Source: Xestospongia bergquistia
Lineage: Eukaryota > Porifera > Demospongiae > Haplosclerida > Petrosiidae
Length of the DNA: 64,000 nucleotides
Direction of reading: 5' to 3'
NCBI GenBank assembly: GCA_963965975.1
Contig: OZ014421.1
Span: 4,763,001-4,827,000 of the forward strand
This document shows, in pieces, positions 32,701-43,206 of the stretch; position 1 is the stretch's first letter; the number at the start of each line of letters is the position of its first letter. Below the pieces are notes generated by a model. That model worked only from the letters and a program-made list of their open reading frames with translations. It was not told the DNA's origin and did not search any database. Made by a program: the position numbers and the translations under genes.

Positions 32701-33561
32701 CACACTGTACATTATTCAGTTATTCAAGGTTTGACTGCTTTTTTAGTTATTTCATACTTACAGTTAGCTCAAGTAACTTTCATTCTACTCAATCGAGAAT
32801 CTCCTCAAGGCATTGGAGGTGAGTTTTATAAAGATCTTGTATTTTGGGACGGGAGTCTTCAATATTTTCATGGCAAGCATTTAATATATGCCATTCCAGC
32901 TATGCTGTGTTTGTTAATTGCTGTCATTCCATTGCCTTTGGTACTCACATTTGATTCATTGTTCATCAAACTTGAAAGCTATTTTGCTTGTAAATTCAAA
33001 TTCTTTCGAGACAAGCAACCTTGGACAAAACTACACAATCAACTAAAGCCTTTATTGGACTCTTTTCAAGGTACTTTTAAAGATAAATTCCGCTTTTTTT
33101 CAGGTGTATTTTTTCTATATCGCATCATGATATTAGCAACATTAGTTTTAGCTCGTTCTGTCATTCAATATTATTTCCTTCTTGAAGCTGAGTTGGTTGT
33201 TTTGCTAACAGTTCAAGCAATACTTCAACCATTTGAAAAGGTACATCACAACATTATAGCTCTTCTCGTGTTTGGTAACATGTTGCTTATCAATGCACTA
33301 ACTATGAGAATATATGGTGTCATATCTACAAATGGATACACAGTTGAAGTTTACATTTTACAATGGATTCAACTACTGTTGATCTATATCCCAATGATTG
33401 TAGCTGTAGGATGGTTGGTCAGAAAAATTTATAAGAGATTTTTTATTAAATCCAGCATTGCCACTAGTCCTAATGATGATGATGCATACATTCTATATAA
33501 TGATTGTGATTTCCCTGAAGAGCTGTTTAATCGCAACAAAGAAGGAACTGGTACTAATTAA
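29764..33561 (+). CDS. Array gene 5: group-B membrane receptor-like protein
   Basis: Intronless, 1,265 codons from the conserved MAGLLLLLAVL. The frame is open 48 codons further upstream (ATG 29620), but that part overlaps the promoter and TATA-like box and has no counterpart in the paralogs, so I reject it. Domains are as in gene 1. Distinctive points are an enlarged Cys-region insert (SASRSRSKKYTY), a two-residue loss in YITSNDNISQ, the TM2-TM3 loop VHGAVIIHPKFLMDFYVL, and a shortened tail ending EELFNRNKEGTGTN. It is otherwise closest to gene 6. Confidence 0.88.
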   Translation: MAGLLLLLAVLLTVDGKEIHVSSNGSDDDGCGLPNSPCQTLEFVASDLLEDDTQIIIDTSGIVLSDVAVFHSVSNLNISGQNKTDTEITCNCTLEERSAIDSNCGMIFEGTDNVELTNLMIIGCSMLYNVSFNLYYESGILIRDCTTLTFNSVIVSESVGTGMLLMNLAGNVEIINSSFINNSLPFNRSTTTNNEIIHGGGGIHILVSACDVTAKTCNRNQSIPANYTIQNTLFMSNTLNLTNLQDSFWPFSYGGGLGILLIWGVKGNTFNIDNTNFTGNMATCGSGFIFHCHRVCYRNTLNINGSHFNENTEATYSFGGAGAAMGIAYNKDIGSGNNFTVKYSKFTNNKGYYAAGLLVYIAATRDEDCTVSNNAWFYNCTWEGNMGSVSPAVEVEPEFQSQHRTQFIMRPLFEDCYFLKNHVVRHYPNSGKYPYTYYEEVGVFLITRVIVHFKGINIFESNSGTALYVSTSSAVFMDGAQTKFQNNTGERGGAVALVGYSTLRYMDNTQFLFIDNKATFVGGAIYVLNFNQHVFLTSHTCFLEYADFNIPPNASFFFKGNHANSGLANSIFLTSIDPCRFSCLKYSTNLPSPQDTFRNDSCMGTFYFDNTTSKHIASEGSIFNLLQTPPLSIIPGRQYILPLQVLDDMGQNVMQITVYQSNISVPGVSIDPAFNFIANNSIELTGKPGLSGNLSLFANGFRGTSASIPIILSACPPGYIMEKGGNICACSASRSRSKKYTYNGIIGCDEVKGIALVTPGYWVGYITSNDNISQYNLYTSNCPFGFCRDNTENKGQYYKLVSEPNKTLLEQTVCAEHRHGTMCGQCRDGYSVYFHSGTRRCGENKLCHLGFIFYVLSELLPITVIFVTIIWLDISLTSGTAYSVIFMVQMIQAMIVSVHGAVIIHPKFLMDFYVLAYNSLNLDIFDIDEMSFCLWKGAGTLDLVAMKYVSVVFAILLVFLLIFLLNHCSCKLQIKWCQKHTVHYSVIQGLTAFLVISYLQLAQVTFILLNRESPQGIGGEFYKDLVFWDGSLQYFHGKHLIYAIPAMLCLLIAVIPLPLVLTFDSLFIKLESYFACKFKFFRDKQPWTKLHNQLKPLLDSFQGTFKDKFRFFSGVFFLYRIMILATLVLARSVIQYYFLLEAELVVLLTVQAILQPFEKVHHNIIALLVFGNMLLINALTMRIYGVISTNGYTVEVYILQWIQLLLIYIPMIVAVGWLVRKIYKRFFIKSSIATSPNDDDAYILYNDCDFPEELFNRNKEGTGTN

Positions 33562-33807
33562 TTTGTATGTACTGATTTTTACCATTATGTATAAATGTGT
33601 AAATAGCACTGGTTTGTTTTTTTATTGTTTAAAAGCATTATTTCTTGCTGACCCAAAACTAAACTGCTAAATTGATAATCAACTGGCTGAACTGCAAATT
33701 AATTTGTGTTAAGTACTTTTTAACAACCATACATAAATGTATAAATATATATAGCATAGATTCATTGAATTGTTTGTTTGATTTTTAGTTATTATTGTTT
33801 AAAAACA

Positions 33808-35012
33808 TTATTTCTTCCAAGTGGCTGAGCTGCGTAAAACCATTCGCACTTTACCTATTTCTTTAATAATATTATCAAGTTTATGTTTAGCTTCTCTCTA
33901 GTACAAAAGATGATATAGTGTGTTTATCAGTTTATCAACATACTCTTATTTGTTTTAATTCTGATGTTATCTTTCCTGTTGGCTCTTTGTAAAATGGACT
34001 CCAACTATGAATATAATATTGTGTAGAAATTAGGATAGTTACTGACTCTCTCTTTTTCTTTTTGTAATTGACCTAATTTAACTTCAGCTTCATTGATTTT
34101 TTCAATCTATCCTCAACATTCCTCAATACTCTAGAATAAGATATTTCAGTTACCAACTACCTATAGTAAGGTTATTATTAGTGTAATTATAGCTCTCTTA
34201 GTCCACAGTAGTAACTACTGATGTTCACTAATCTAGATTTACTATAATGGTAGCTATCCTAGGTCACTGTGATAACATTAGTCTAGAGTTTGCTGTTGGT
34301 GGTCATATGATAAATATATATATACCCATTGTTTTGAATGGTCATCTTTCTTAGAAGACACAGATGAAGTTGATGTGATAGTTCTCCTATGTACTGCTTC
34401 TAAAGTATTGTCTACTGGTGAAGAATGTGTCCTAGAATGTGTTGATGGAAATGAAGAACATATCTCATCATGTTCATCTTTAAAAGAGAGGATAAGAACA
34501 TAGGATGTATATTATAATTCTCTTACAATTAACAGTCTTAGAATCTACTTGAAGATTGGGAGAACCAAAGACAAGTCCATCTTCACTGGTCTCTAACCAT
34601 CGTCTTCTAGTGAGTGGTCGTCTACTGCTACTACTAGAAGGAGAGGTTTCATTAGATTTGATTGATAAAGGTGTAGATTTATGTGGAGAAAGGGAGAATT
34701 TCAATTTATTATCATCTGACCCAATTCTTGATGGCTTCTCAGAGCTGTGTGAAAATAAAATTTTCATGAAGTCTGTCAGTTTATAGAAATTCATACCTTA
34801 ATTCAAAGTGAGTAGATTGACACTAATTGATTATTGACATGTCTTAAACTTCTTATCTCTTCTTCCAACTGATAAATAGAGCACAATATAGCGAAAGTAA
34901 TAGTTCAATTCACTAATTTACCTCTGATATTGATTCACATTAACTCAATTTCACTCAATTTCTGACTCTGACTCCTCCAGTTGATTTTCCAGAGATTGTA
35001 TTTTGCTCTGAG
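33808..35012 (-). pseudogene. Coiled-coil gene 3' fragment, copy B
   Basis: Counterpart of 40036-41284. The Ser/Pro-rich exon is nearly intact here (SRIGSDDNKLKFSLSPHKS at about 34540-34745), but the coil exon near 34100-34135 has lost two bases, which creates an immediate TGA, and then one more. No 5' exons are present. Confidence 0.8.
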
Positions 35013-35018
35013 AGTAAG

Positions 35019-35066
<48 letters not shown>
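35011..35066. repeat. (GA)n microsatellite
   Basis: Longest of the three homologous GA tracts. It lies just beyond a coiled-coil exon remnant, in the position of the minus-strand polypyrimidine tract. Confidence 0.85.
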
Positions 35067-35069
<3 letters not shown>

Positions 35070-35913
35070 ATGTAGCACACAATTACTATAAACCATCTAC
35101 TATGGGTTAACCTACCATTATACGCATTTTGTTAGTGATGCAATCACTCCTGATGTTACTTTAGCTTATAGGTTAGATACCTGTCACATGTACACACACG
35201 TTATTTAGTAGTTTCAATTACCAAGATAACTTACATGTTTTGCCTCAAACAAAATGTTTCAGAAGTAACTGTCAAGAGAAACTCACTTTGACTACAAGAA
35301 AACTTCCAGAAACTACCACAACACTAAACAAAGATTGTTGCCCTTTGCTTATCCAGTAACACCCAGAACATTTGCTAAAAAGATGTAGTGTCATTGAGAA
35401 CTCAGTAGGAAAATAGACTGGGATGTAAGCGTTTTGGTGTGATTGGGTGAAGTAGAGATCAGTCATAGAAGAAGGAGGTTATGTCAATGGTTGAAGACTG
35501 TTAAACATATTATAGAAATAAGTGTAGATGTTATTATTTATTAGCAGAGTTGGTTAGTGTTGGAAGTTAAACATCAAGATAGAACTGATTATCCTCCTAA
35601 TTCGTATATATTTTGTTCAGTTTTTGACTTATTTAACTTTGTCACTTACATATTTATATTAAGTTGACAGATTTGTTGTTTGTAAGGAAAAAAGGAATTG
35701 TAATTATTAAAGTTGATATGTGTGTTCATCAATTTATTCATAATGATTTCATATATAGAGAGGTCACCAATGAAAATTTATAGGAAACTTAGCGGATTTA
35801 TATAGACACCTTGCTACATCAAAGGGAATAATTCGTACTATGGTCTAAATACAATGAATTTAAAATTTCTTAATCTATGTTGCTGACAAGCGATATTACT
35901 AGTTAACATACGC

Positions 35914-35946
35914 CCACTCACTTAATAATTTGCATTAAGCGAGTGG
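35914..35946 (+). promoter_or_regulatory. Group-B inverted repeat upstream of gene 6
   Basis: Arms CCACTCACTTAAT and ATTAAGCGAGTGG around AATTTGC; one mismatch in 13 bp. It lies 94 bp before the conserved ATG and just upstream of a TATA-like box. Confidence 0.55.
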
Positions 35947-35953
35947 CCGTCTG

Positions 35954-35961
35954 TTATAAAC
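35954..35961 (+). promoter_or_regulatory. TATA-like box, gene 6
   Basis: TTATAAAC followed by TTAAGC, about 80 bp before the ATG at 36040; aligned with the gene 5 box. Confidence 0.45.
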
Positions 35962-36039
35962 TTAAGCGCTCCCCCTGTTCATCAACTTCTGATATAATTT
36001 GCCTAGTATAACGTGATCATTGCTGTGAGAGAACAGGTC

Positions 36040-39000
36040 ATGGCAGGTCTACTATTCCTATTAGCAGTTCTTCTTACAGTAGATGGGAGAGAGATTCATG
36101 TATCCTCAAGTGGCTCCGATGATGATGGTTGTGGACTCCCTAACAGTCCTTGTCAAACACTCAAGTTTGTTGCTTCTGATCTATTGGAAAATGATACTCA
36201 AATTATTATAGATGCATCAGGAGTTGTGTTAAGTGATGTGGCCGTGTTTCTCTCAGTAAGTAATCTGAAAATCACAGGACAAAACAAGACAGATACTGAA
36301 ATTACATGCAACTGTACACTTGAGGAAAACTCTGCTATTGACAGCAGTTGTGGTATGATTTTCGAACGCACTGATAATGTGGAGTTGACAAACTTAATGA
36401 TAATAGGTTGTAGCATGTTGTATAATGTCTCTTTTAACTTGTACTATGAAAGTGGGATTCTGACAAAAGATTGTACAACATTGACTTTCAATTCAATTAC
36501 AGTCTCACAAAGTGTTGGTACTGGTGTGCTTCTAATGAATTTAGCTGGTAACGTTGAAATAATTAATTCCTCATTCATCCACAATTTTCTTCCCTTCAAC
36601 AGGAGCACAACTACTGATGATGAAATCATTCACGGTGGAAGTGGGATTCATATCCTTGTTTCAGCATGTGATGTAACAGCCAAAACTTGTAATCAAAACC
36701 AGTCCACACCAGCAAACTATATTATACAGAATACACTGTTTATGAATAACACACTTAATTTGACTAATCTACAAGATAGTTTTTGGCCATTTAGTTATGG
36801 GGGAGGGCTTGGAATCTTACTGGTATGGGGAGTAAAAGGAAATACATTTAACATTGACAACACTAATTTTACTGGTAACAAGGCTACTTGTGGAAGTGGA
36901 TTTATCTTCCATTGTCATCGTGTATGCTATAGTAATACACTTAATATTAATGGTAGTCACTTCAATGAGAATACTGAGGCTACATATTCATTTGGTGGTG
37001 CTGGGGCAGCCATGGGAATTGCATACAATAAAGATATTGGATCTGGCAACAATTTTACTGTTAAACACGCTAAATTCACTAATAACAGGGGCTATTATGG
37101 AGCTGGACTACTTCTATATATTGCCGCCACAAGAGATGAAAATTGTACTATTTCTAATTATGGTTGGTTCTATAATTGTACATGGGAAGGAAACATGGGA
37201 TCTGTAAGCCCAGCAGTTGAAGTGGAACCAGAGTTTCAAAGCCAACACAGGACTCAATTTATAATGAGACCTCTGTTTGAAGACTGTTACTTTTTAAATA
37301 ATCATATTGTTAGACATTATCCTAATTCAGCCAAGTATCCATACACTTACTATGAAGAAGTAGGGGTCTTCTTAATAACTAGGGTCATTGTCCATTTCAA
37401 AGGAATCAATATTTTTGAAAGTAACTCAGGTACAGCACTATATGTCTCTACATCCTCTGCTGTCTTTATGGATGGTGCACAGACTAAGTTTCAAAATAAC
37501 ACAGGAGAGAGAGGAGGTGCAGTTGCACTTGTAGGATACTCTAGTTTACGTTATATGGACAATACCCAATTTCTTTTCATTGACAACAAAGCCACTTTTG
37601 TAGGAGGAGCCATTTATGTCCTTAATTTCAACCAACATGTTTTCCTTACTTCACACACATGTTTCCTGGAATATGCTGATTTCAACATTCCACCAAACGC
37701 CAGCTTTTTTTTCGAAGACAATCGTGCAAACTCTGGTCTTGCTAATTCAATATTTCTAACAACTATTGACCCTTGTAGATTTTCATGTCTGAAGTACAGC
37801 ACAAATCTACCATCTCCACAAGATACTTTTCGTTATGACAGTTGTATGGGAACCTTCTACTTTGATAACACAACTTTAAAGCATATTGCTTCAGAAGGGT
37901 CTATATTCAATCTTCTCCAGATCCCTCCACTGAGTATTATTCCTGGTAGACAATATATATTGCCTCTTCAAGTATTGGACGATATGGGACAAAATGTCAT
38001 GCAAATCACTGTGTATCAATCTAACATCTCTGTACCTGGTATCTCAATTGACCCTGCCTTTAATTTTGTTGCTAATAATAGCATTGAATTAACTGGAAAG
38101 CCAGGACTCAATGGAAACTTAACATTATCTGCTAATGGGTTTCGTGGTACATCTGCTAGTATACCAATCATCCTGTCTGCTTGCCCACCAGGATACATTA
38201 TGGAAAAGGGAGGAAATGTATGTGTATGTTCAGCATCTCGTAGTAAAGAATACACATATAATGGAATTATTGGGTGTCAAGAAGTAAAAGGCATAGCATT
38301 AGTCACTCCAGGTTACTGGGTGGGCTATATTACTTCTGATGTTAATGACAATATTAGTCAACATAACTTGTACACGAGTGACTGTCCTGGTGGTTTCTGT
38401 AGAGACAATACTGAAAATACAGACCGGTACTATAAACTTGTTTCAGAACCTAACAAAACATTATTGGAGCAAACTGTTTGTGCTGAACACAGACATGGAA
38501 CTATGTGTAGTCAATGTAGTGACGGATACTCTGTCCACTTCCATTCGAACACACGTAGATGTGGTGAGAACAAACTCTGTGATTTAGGCTTTATATTCTA
38601 TCTGCTCAGTGAACTATTACCCATCACAGTGATCTTTATAACTATAATATTTCTGGACATCAGTCTCACAAGTGGTACTGCATACAGTGTCATCTTTATG
38701 GTACAAATGATCCAGGCTATGATTGTTTCTGTTAATGGTGCAGTCATCTTTCATCCCAAATTCTTACAAGACTTCTACATTGTGGCATACAATTCTTTAA
38801 ATTTGGATATCTTTGACATTGATGAAATGTCATTCTGTTTATGGAAGGGTGCTGGGACTCTAGACGTAATTGCTATGAAGTATGTCTCTGTTTTGTTTGC
38901 AATTCTACTTGTGTTCTTGCTTATCTTTTTACTCAATTATTGTTCTTGTAAGCTGCAAATCAAATGGTGCCAGAAACACACTGTACATTATTCAGTTATT

Positions 39001-39846
39001 CAAGGCTTGACTGCTTTCTTAGTTATTTCATACTTCCAGTTAGCTCAAGTAACTTTCCTTCTACTTGACCGAGAATCTCCTCAAGGCATTGGAGGCAAGA
39101 TTTATGAAGACCTAGCATTTTGGGATGGGAGTCTTCAATATTTTCATGGCAAACATTTAGCATATGCCATTCCAGCTATGATATGTTTGTTAATTGTTGT
39201 CATTCCATTGCCTTTGGTACTCACATTTGATTCATTCTTCATCAAACTTGAAAGCTATTTTGTTTGTAAATTCAAATTCTTTCGAGACAAGCAACCTTGG
39301 ACAAAACTACACAATCAACTAAAGCCTTTATTGGACTCTTTTCAAGGTACTTTTAAAGATAAATTTCGCTTTTTTTCAGGTGTATTTTTTCTATATCGCA
39401 TCATGATACTAGGAACATCCATTTTCGCTCATTCTGCCATTCAATATTATTTCCTTCTTGAAGCTGAGTTGATTGTTTTACTAACAATTCAAGCAATACT
39501 TCAACCATTTGAAAAGGTCCATCACAACATCATAGCTCTCCTTGTGTTCTGTAACATGTCACTCATCAATGCACTAACTATGAGAATATATGGTGTTATA
39601 TCTACAAGTGGATATACAGTTGAAGTTCATGTTCTACAATGGATCCAATTACTATTAATCTATATCCCAATGATTGTAGCTGTAGGATGGTTGGTCAGGG
39701 AAATTTATAAGAGGTTTTTTATTAAATCCAGCATTGCCACTAGTCCTAATGATGATGGAGGTGTTGATTGTGAATTTCCTGAAGAGCTGTTTAATCGTGA
39801 AGATATTCAAAAACAAGATTCTGGCAGTATTCATAGCAGCAAATAA
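36040..39846 (+). CDS. Array gene 6: group-B membrane receptor-like protein
   Basis: Intronless, 1,268 codons from MAGLLFLLAVLLTVDG. Same architecture as gene 1. Group-B hallmarks: ACPPGYIMEKGG, VNGAVIFHPKFLQDFYIV, IQYYFLLEAEL, RFFIKSSIATSPNDD. The tail GGVDCEFPEELFNREDIQ and SGSIHSSK is intermediate between the classes. It is the array member next to the intact coiled-coil gene (stop-to-stop distance about 190 bp, convergent), so it is probably at the ancestral right-hand position of the cluster. Confidence 0.88.
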   Translation: MAGLLFLLAVLLTVDGREIHVSSSGSDDDGCGLPNSPCQTLKFVASDLLENDTQIIIDASGVVLSDVAVFLSVSNLKITGQNKTDTEITCNCTLEENSAIDSSCGMIFERTDNVELTNLMIIGCSMLYNVSFNLYYESGILTKDCTTLTFNSITVSQSVGTGVLLMNLAGNVEIINSSFIHNFLPFNRSTTTDDEIIHGGSGIHILVSACDVTAKTCNQNQSTPANYIIQNTLFMNNTLNLTNLQDSFWPFSYGGGLGILLVWGVKGNTFNIDNTNFTGNKATCGSGFIFHCHRVCYSNTLNINGSHFNENTEATYSFGGAGAAMGIAYNKDIGSGNNFTVKHAKFTNNRGYYGAGLLLYIAATRDENCTISNYGWFYNCTWEGNMGSVSPAVEVEPEFQSQHRTQFIMRPLFEDCYFLNNHIVRHYPNSAKYPYTYYEEVGVFLITRVIVHFKGINIFESNSGTALYVSTSSAVFMDGAQTKFQNNTGERGGAVALVGYSSLRYMDNTQFLFIDNKATFVGGAIYVLNFNQHVFLTSHTCFLEYADFNIPPNASFFFEDNRANSGLANSIFLTTIDPCRFSCLKYSTNLPSPQDTFRYDSCMGTFYFDNTTLKHIASEGSIFNLLQIPPLSIIPGRQYILPLQVLDDMGQNVMQITVYQSNISVPGISIDPAFNFVANNSIELTGKPGLNGNLTLSANGFRGTSASIPIILSACPPGYIMEKGGNVCVCSASRSKEYTYNGIIGCQEVKGIALVTPGYWVGYITSDVNDNISQHNLYTSDCPGGFCRDNTENTDRYYKLVSEPNKTLLEQTVCAEHRHGTMCSQCSDGYSVHFHSNTRRCGENKLCDLGFIFYLLSELLPITVIFITIIFLDISLTSGTAYSVIFMVQMIQAMIVSVNGAVIFHPKFLQDFYIVAYNSLNLDIFDIDEMSFCLWKGAGTLDVIAMKYVSVLFAILLVFLLIFLLNYCSCKLQIKWCQKHTVHYSVIQGLTAFLVISYFQLAQVTFLLLDRESPQGIGGKIYEDLAFWDGSLQYFHGKHLAYAIPAMICLLIVVIPLPLVLTFDSFFIKLESYFVCKFKFFRDKQPWTKLHNQLKPLLDSFQGTFKDKFRFFSGVFFLYRIMILGTSIFAHSAIQYYFLLEAELIVLLTIQAILQPFEKVHHNIIALLVFCNMSLINALTMRIYGVISTSGYTVEVHVLQWIQLLLIYIPMIVAVGWLVREIYKRFFIKSSIATSPNDDGGVDCEFPEELFNREDIQKQDSGSIHSSK

Positions 39847-40035
39847 GGAACTGGTACTAATTAATTCGTATGAGATGTTATTTACATGTGTTTATTATTG
39901 TGTTTATTGAGCTGAAGATATCACTGTAAACTAATTTGTGTGAAATGTTTTTAACAATCATATATAATGTATAAATATATAATATAGATTAATTGATTTG
40001 TTTGTTTGATTTTTAGTTATTATTGTTTAAAAACA

Positions 40036-41293
40036 TTATTTCTTCCAAGTGACTGAGCTGCGTAAAACCATTCGCACTTTACCTATTTCTTTAATAATAT
40101 TATCAAGTTTATGTTCAGCTTCTCTCTAGTACAAAAGATGATATAGTGTATCTATCAGTTTATCAACATACTCTTATTTGTTTTAATTCTGATGTTATCT
40201 TCCCTGTTGGAGGAGCTCTTTGTAAAATGGACTCCAACTATAAATATAATATTGTAGGGAAATTGGAATAGTTACTGACCCTCTCTTTTTCTTTTTGTAA
40301 ATGACCTAATTTAACTTCAGCTTCTTTGATTTTTTTCAATCTATCCTCAACACGTTCCTCAATACTCTAGAATTAAGATATTTCATTTACTACTACCTAT
40401 AGTAAGATTATTATTAGTGTAATGATAGCTCTCTTAGACCACAGTAATAACTACTGATGTTCACTAGTTTAGGGGTTACTATTATGGTAGCTATCCTAGG
40501 TCACTGTGGTAACATTAGTCTAGAGTTTGCTAACAGTGGTCATATAATAAATATGTATATACCTGTCGTTTTGAATGGCTATCTTTCTTAGAAGACACAG
40601 ATGAAGTTGATGTGATAGTTCTCCTACGTACTGCTTCTAAAGTATCATCTACTGGTGAAGAATGTGTCCTAGATTGGTTAGGAGAATGTGTTGGTGGAAA
40701 TGAAGAACACGTCTCATCATATTCATCTTTAAAAGTGAGTATAAGAACATAGGATGTATATTATAATTCTCTTACAATTAACAGTCTTAGAATCCACTTG
40801 AAGGTTGGGAGAACCAAAGACAAGTCCATCTTCACTGGTCTCTAACCATCGTCTTCTAGTGAGTGGTCGTCTACTGCTACTACTAGAAGGAGAGGTTTCA
40901 TTAGATTTGATTGATAAAGGTGTAGATTTATGTGGAGAAAGGGAGAACTTCAATTTATTATCATCTGACCCAATTCTTGATAGCTTCTCAGAGCTGTGTG
41001 AAAATAATTTTTTCATGAGATCTCTTACAGAAATTCATACCTTAATTCAAAGTGAGTAGAGTGACTGTGTAATTGATTATTGACATATCTTAAACTTCTT
41101 ATCTCTTCTTCCAACTGATAAATAGTACTATAGATAGAGCACAATAATGGAAGTAATAGTTCAATTCACTAATTTACCTCTGATATTGATTCTGATTACG
41201 TTTATGTTTGTCTAAAATGATCTGTAAGTGCTCAATTTCTGACTCTGACTCCTCCAGTTGATTCTCCAAAGACTGTACTTTGCTCTGAGAGAG

Positions 41294-41324
<31 letters not shown>

Positions 41325-43082
41325 TCCACTGACAATATAACACACAATCATTAAAGTACCACTAATGTTGTATTATATTCTTGTAGAGTGTCCATTTTCA
41401 TCAGAGCCTTCAAAAACATAATTTAAAAGACAATATTTTAAAGGTAACACACCTGATGAAGTGTATCTTTAATCTCTTGTTTTTCTTTTTGTAGATTATT
41501 ATAAAGTTCCTGTACAAAACAATGACTAGTTATGTCATTCGACACTTTTTACCTTCTCTCTTGTCTCTAATTGTTGTCTCAGATGATCTATAGTTCTCTC
41601 CTGTTCTCTCAGCTGGCTTGTTGTTGAGGATAATCGACCTTGTAACATAGATATTAATTTCTCTTGTGACTCTTGTTCCTCTTCATATCTTTGCTATGTC
41701 ACATAAATACAGAGTGAATAATCTATCTACTATTAATCCTTCATATGTATGACTGTTTTCATTAATAACTAGCATAATATTTGCTATTTATTACCAAACA
41801 CAGGTTTGGGTGATTTTCAATTGCATTCCTTGCAGCAACAATATCTTACCAATTGTCTTTGTGTTTTCTTCAATTTATCTTCCAAAATTTCATTGATACT
41901 ACAATATATAAACAAATATATAATTATTATATAAATATAATATATATTATATTAATAATATAAGCTACATGAATACCTCTTATATTGATGTAGTTGCTGC
42001 TGAAGCTGATCACATTTTGTCTTCAAACGTTTATTTTCACTAATCAATAGTTGTTTATTATTTTGTTCTAAGTAATTTTCAGTTTCATTAGTTAGACTAG
42101 TAGTATTATCAGGGAGATGATCTTGATGAGTTAAGGAAGAGTGTACAATAGATTTTGTTGTTCTATGTGACTGAGGTATGTTTATATCATGAGGGCTATG
42201 ACTGGTGGGGTTTGTAGTTAGAGTAGTGACAGTATTCATATCACGAGGACTTAGTGGAGAACGAACAGAATTAAGAGTGGTTTTTGTAGTCTTAGGGGAA
42301 TGAGTAACATTAGGATAAGATGTGTCTACATCACAAGGAATGGATTGAACAGTGGGGTTTGTTGCATGAAAATGTGGGGATTTAACAGTAGAGTATGTAG
42401 GTCTAGGTAACTGAGTAATATCGGAGGAAGATATATTCTTCATATCTTGAGGAACTATAGTCTGAGGTGATTGACGTTGAGGAACAGTTTCCTTGGTGGC
42501 TGTATTTGAATGGTTCAGTATTACTAGTGGGCTTGTGTGGAGTGTTTCTGGAAGATTTAAGAATTCAGTAGAAGCTATTGATGGTGTGTAAACTGCTGGT
42601 AATGGTCCTTCCTCGTTAGGTATGCTATGACTCCACCCACTAGTGTTTGGTGATTGATTGTTAATGATAATTGGTCTTGGATGATCAGTGGGTGTGGTCA
42701 ATATTGATGATGGAGGTTGTGATACATATGAGATGTTGTCCATTGGAGAGATAGTAAGTGGACAAATAGTATTGTCACAATCTGTTTGTGAAGTAACCAT
42801 GGTGACAGGTGGTAATAATTGTGAATGATCTGTAGTAGGTGTGGGATTTTGCTTATCCATATCCCATCTAAGAGACTTTAATATTTCAGATTTTATTTCC
42901 TGACTAACAGGTTCATCAGGATTAGATACCTGGGATATTAAGTTCTCCAGCAGCTGGCCTTCAAGGGCTTTCAACTGATAAAGATGGAGTTGTTGCTGTT
43001 GCAAAAATTCTTGTTCATATCTGATTTGGTCATCTCGAGTATTATCTTCCTCCCCGCTACTGTAACTTGCCTCCTCTTCCAT
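40036..43082 (-). CDS. Coiled-coil protein, 9 exons, family not identified
   Basis: Exons 43082-41977, 41898-41850, 41693-41553, 41509-41453, 41284-41178, 40993-40776, 40726-40563, 40366-40280 and 40125-40036 join in phase to 672 codons. The N-terminus is acidic (MEEEASYSSGEEDN), followed by a Gln-rich helix (EFLQQQQLHLYQLKALEGQL). Residues about 90-325 are low-complexity Ser/Thr/Pro/Asn-rich. A coiled coil spans about 330-475 (LISENKRLKTKCDQLQQQL, QRYEEEQESQEKL, LRQQLETREK). Then comes a basic Ser/Pro segment (SSSSSRRPLTRRRWLE) and a short C-terminal coil. It looks like a cytoskeletal or centrosomal scaffold; MPHOSPH9-like proteins are a possible but unproven match. Its last exons were duplicated twice into the receptor array. 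Confidence 0.8.
41287..41324. repeat. (GA)n microsatellite at a minus-strand 3' splice site
   Basis: Reads as (CT)n on the minus strand and runs into the ctcag acceptor of the coiled-coil exon starting at 41284. Confidence 0.85.
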
Positions 43083-43206
43083 TGCTCTGCATTCCTACTT
43101 AAATTCCCGCCAAACACTGGCTACACAATGACCACGCCCATATATTATCATTATTGTTATAATAATTATTATAATGAATAACAAAGCTCATTACAACAGT
43201 AGTAAG

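Larger units (their letters stand above)
33562..36039. repeat. Spacer between genes 5 and 6
   Basis: Homologous to the gene 4-5 spacer. It has the second coiled-coil fragment (33808-35012), a longer (GA)n tract, shared unidentified sequence to about 35830, then the group-B promoter. Confidence 0.65.

Noticed and set aside
41952-41976. Reading the coiled-coil exon 1 frame through to its own stop at 41952
   Set aside because: A good gtattc donor at 41976 leads into in-phase coiled-coil exons, so the stop is intronic.
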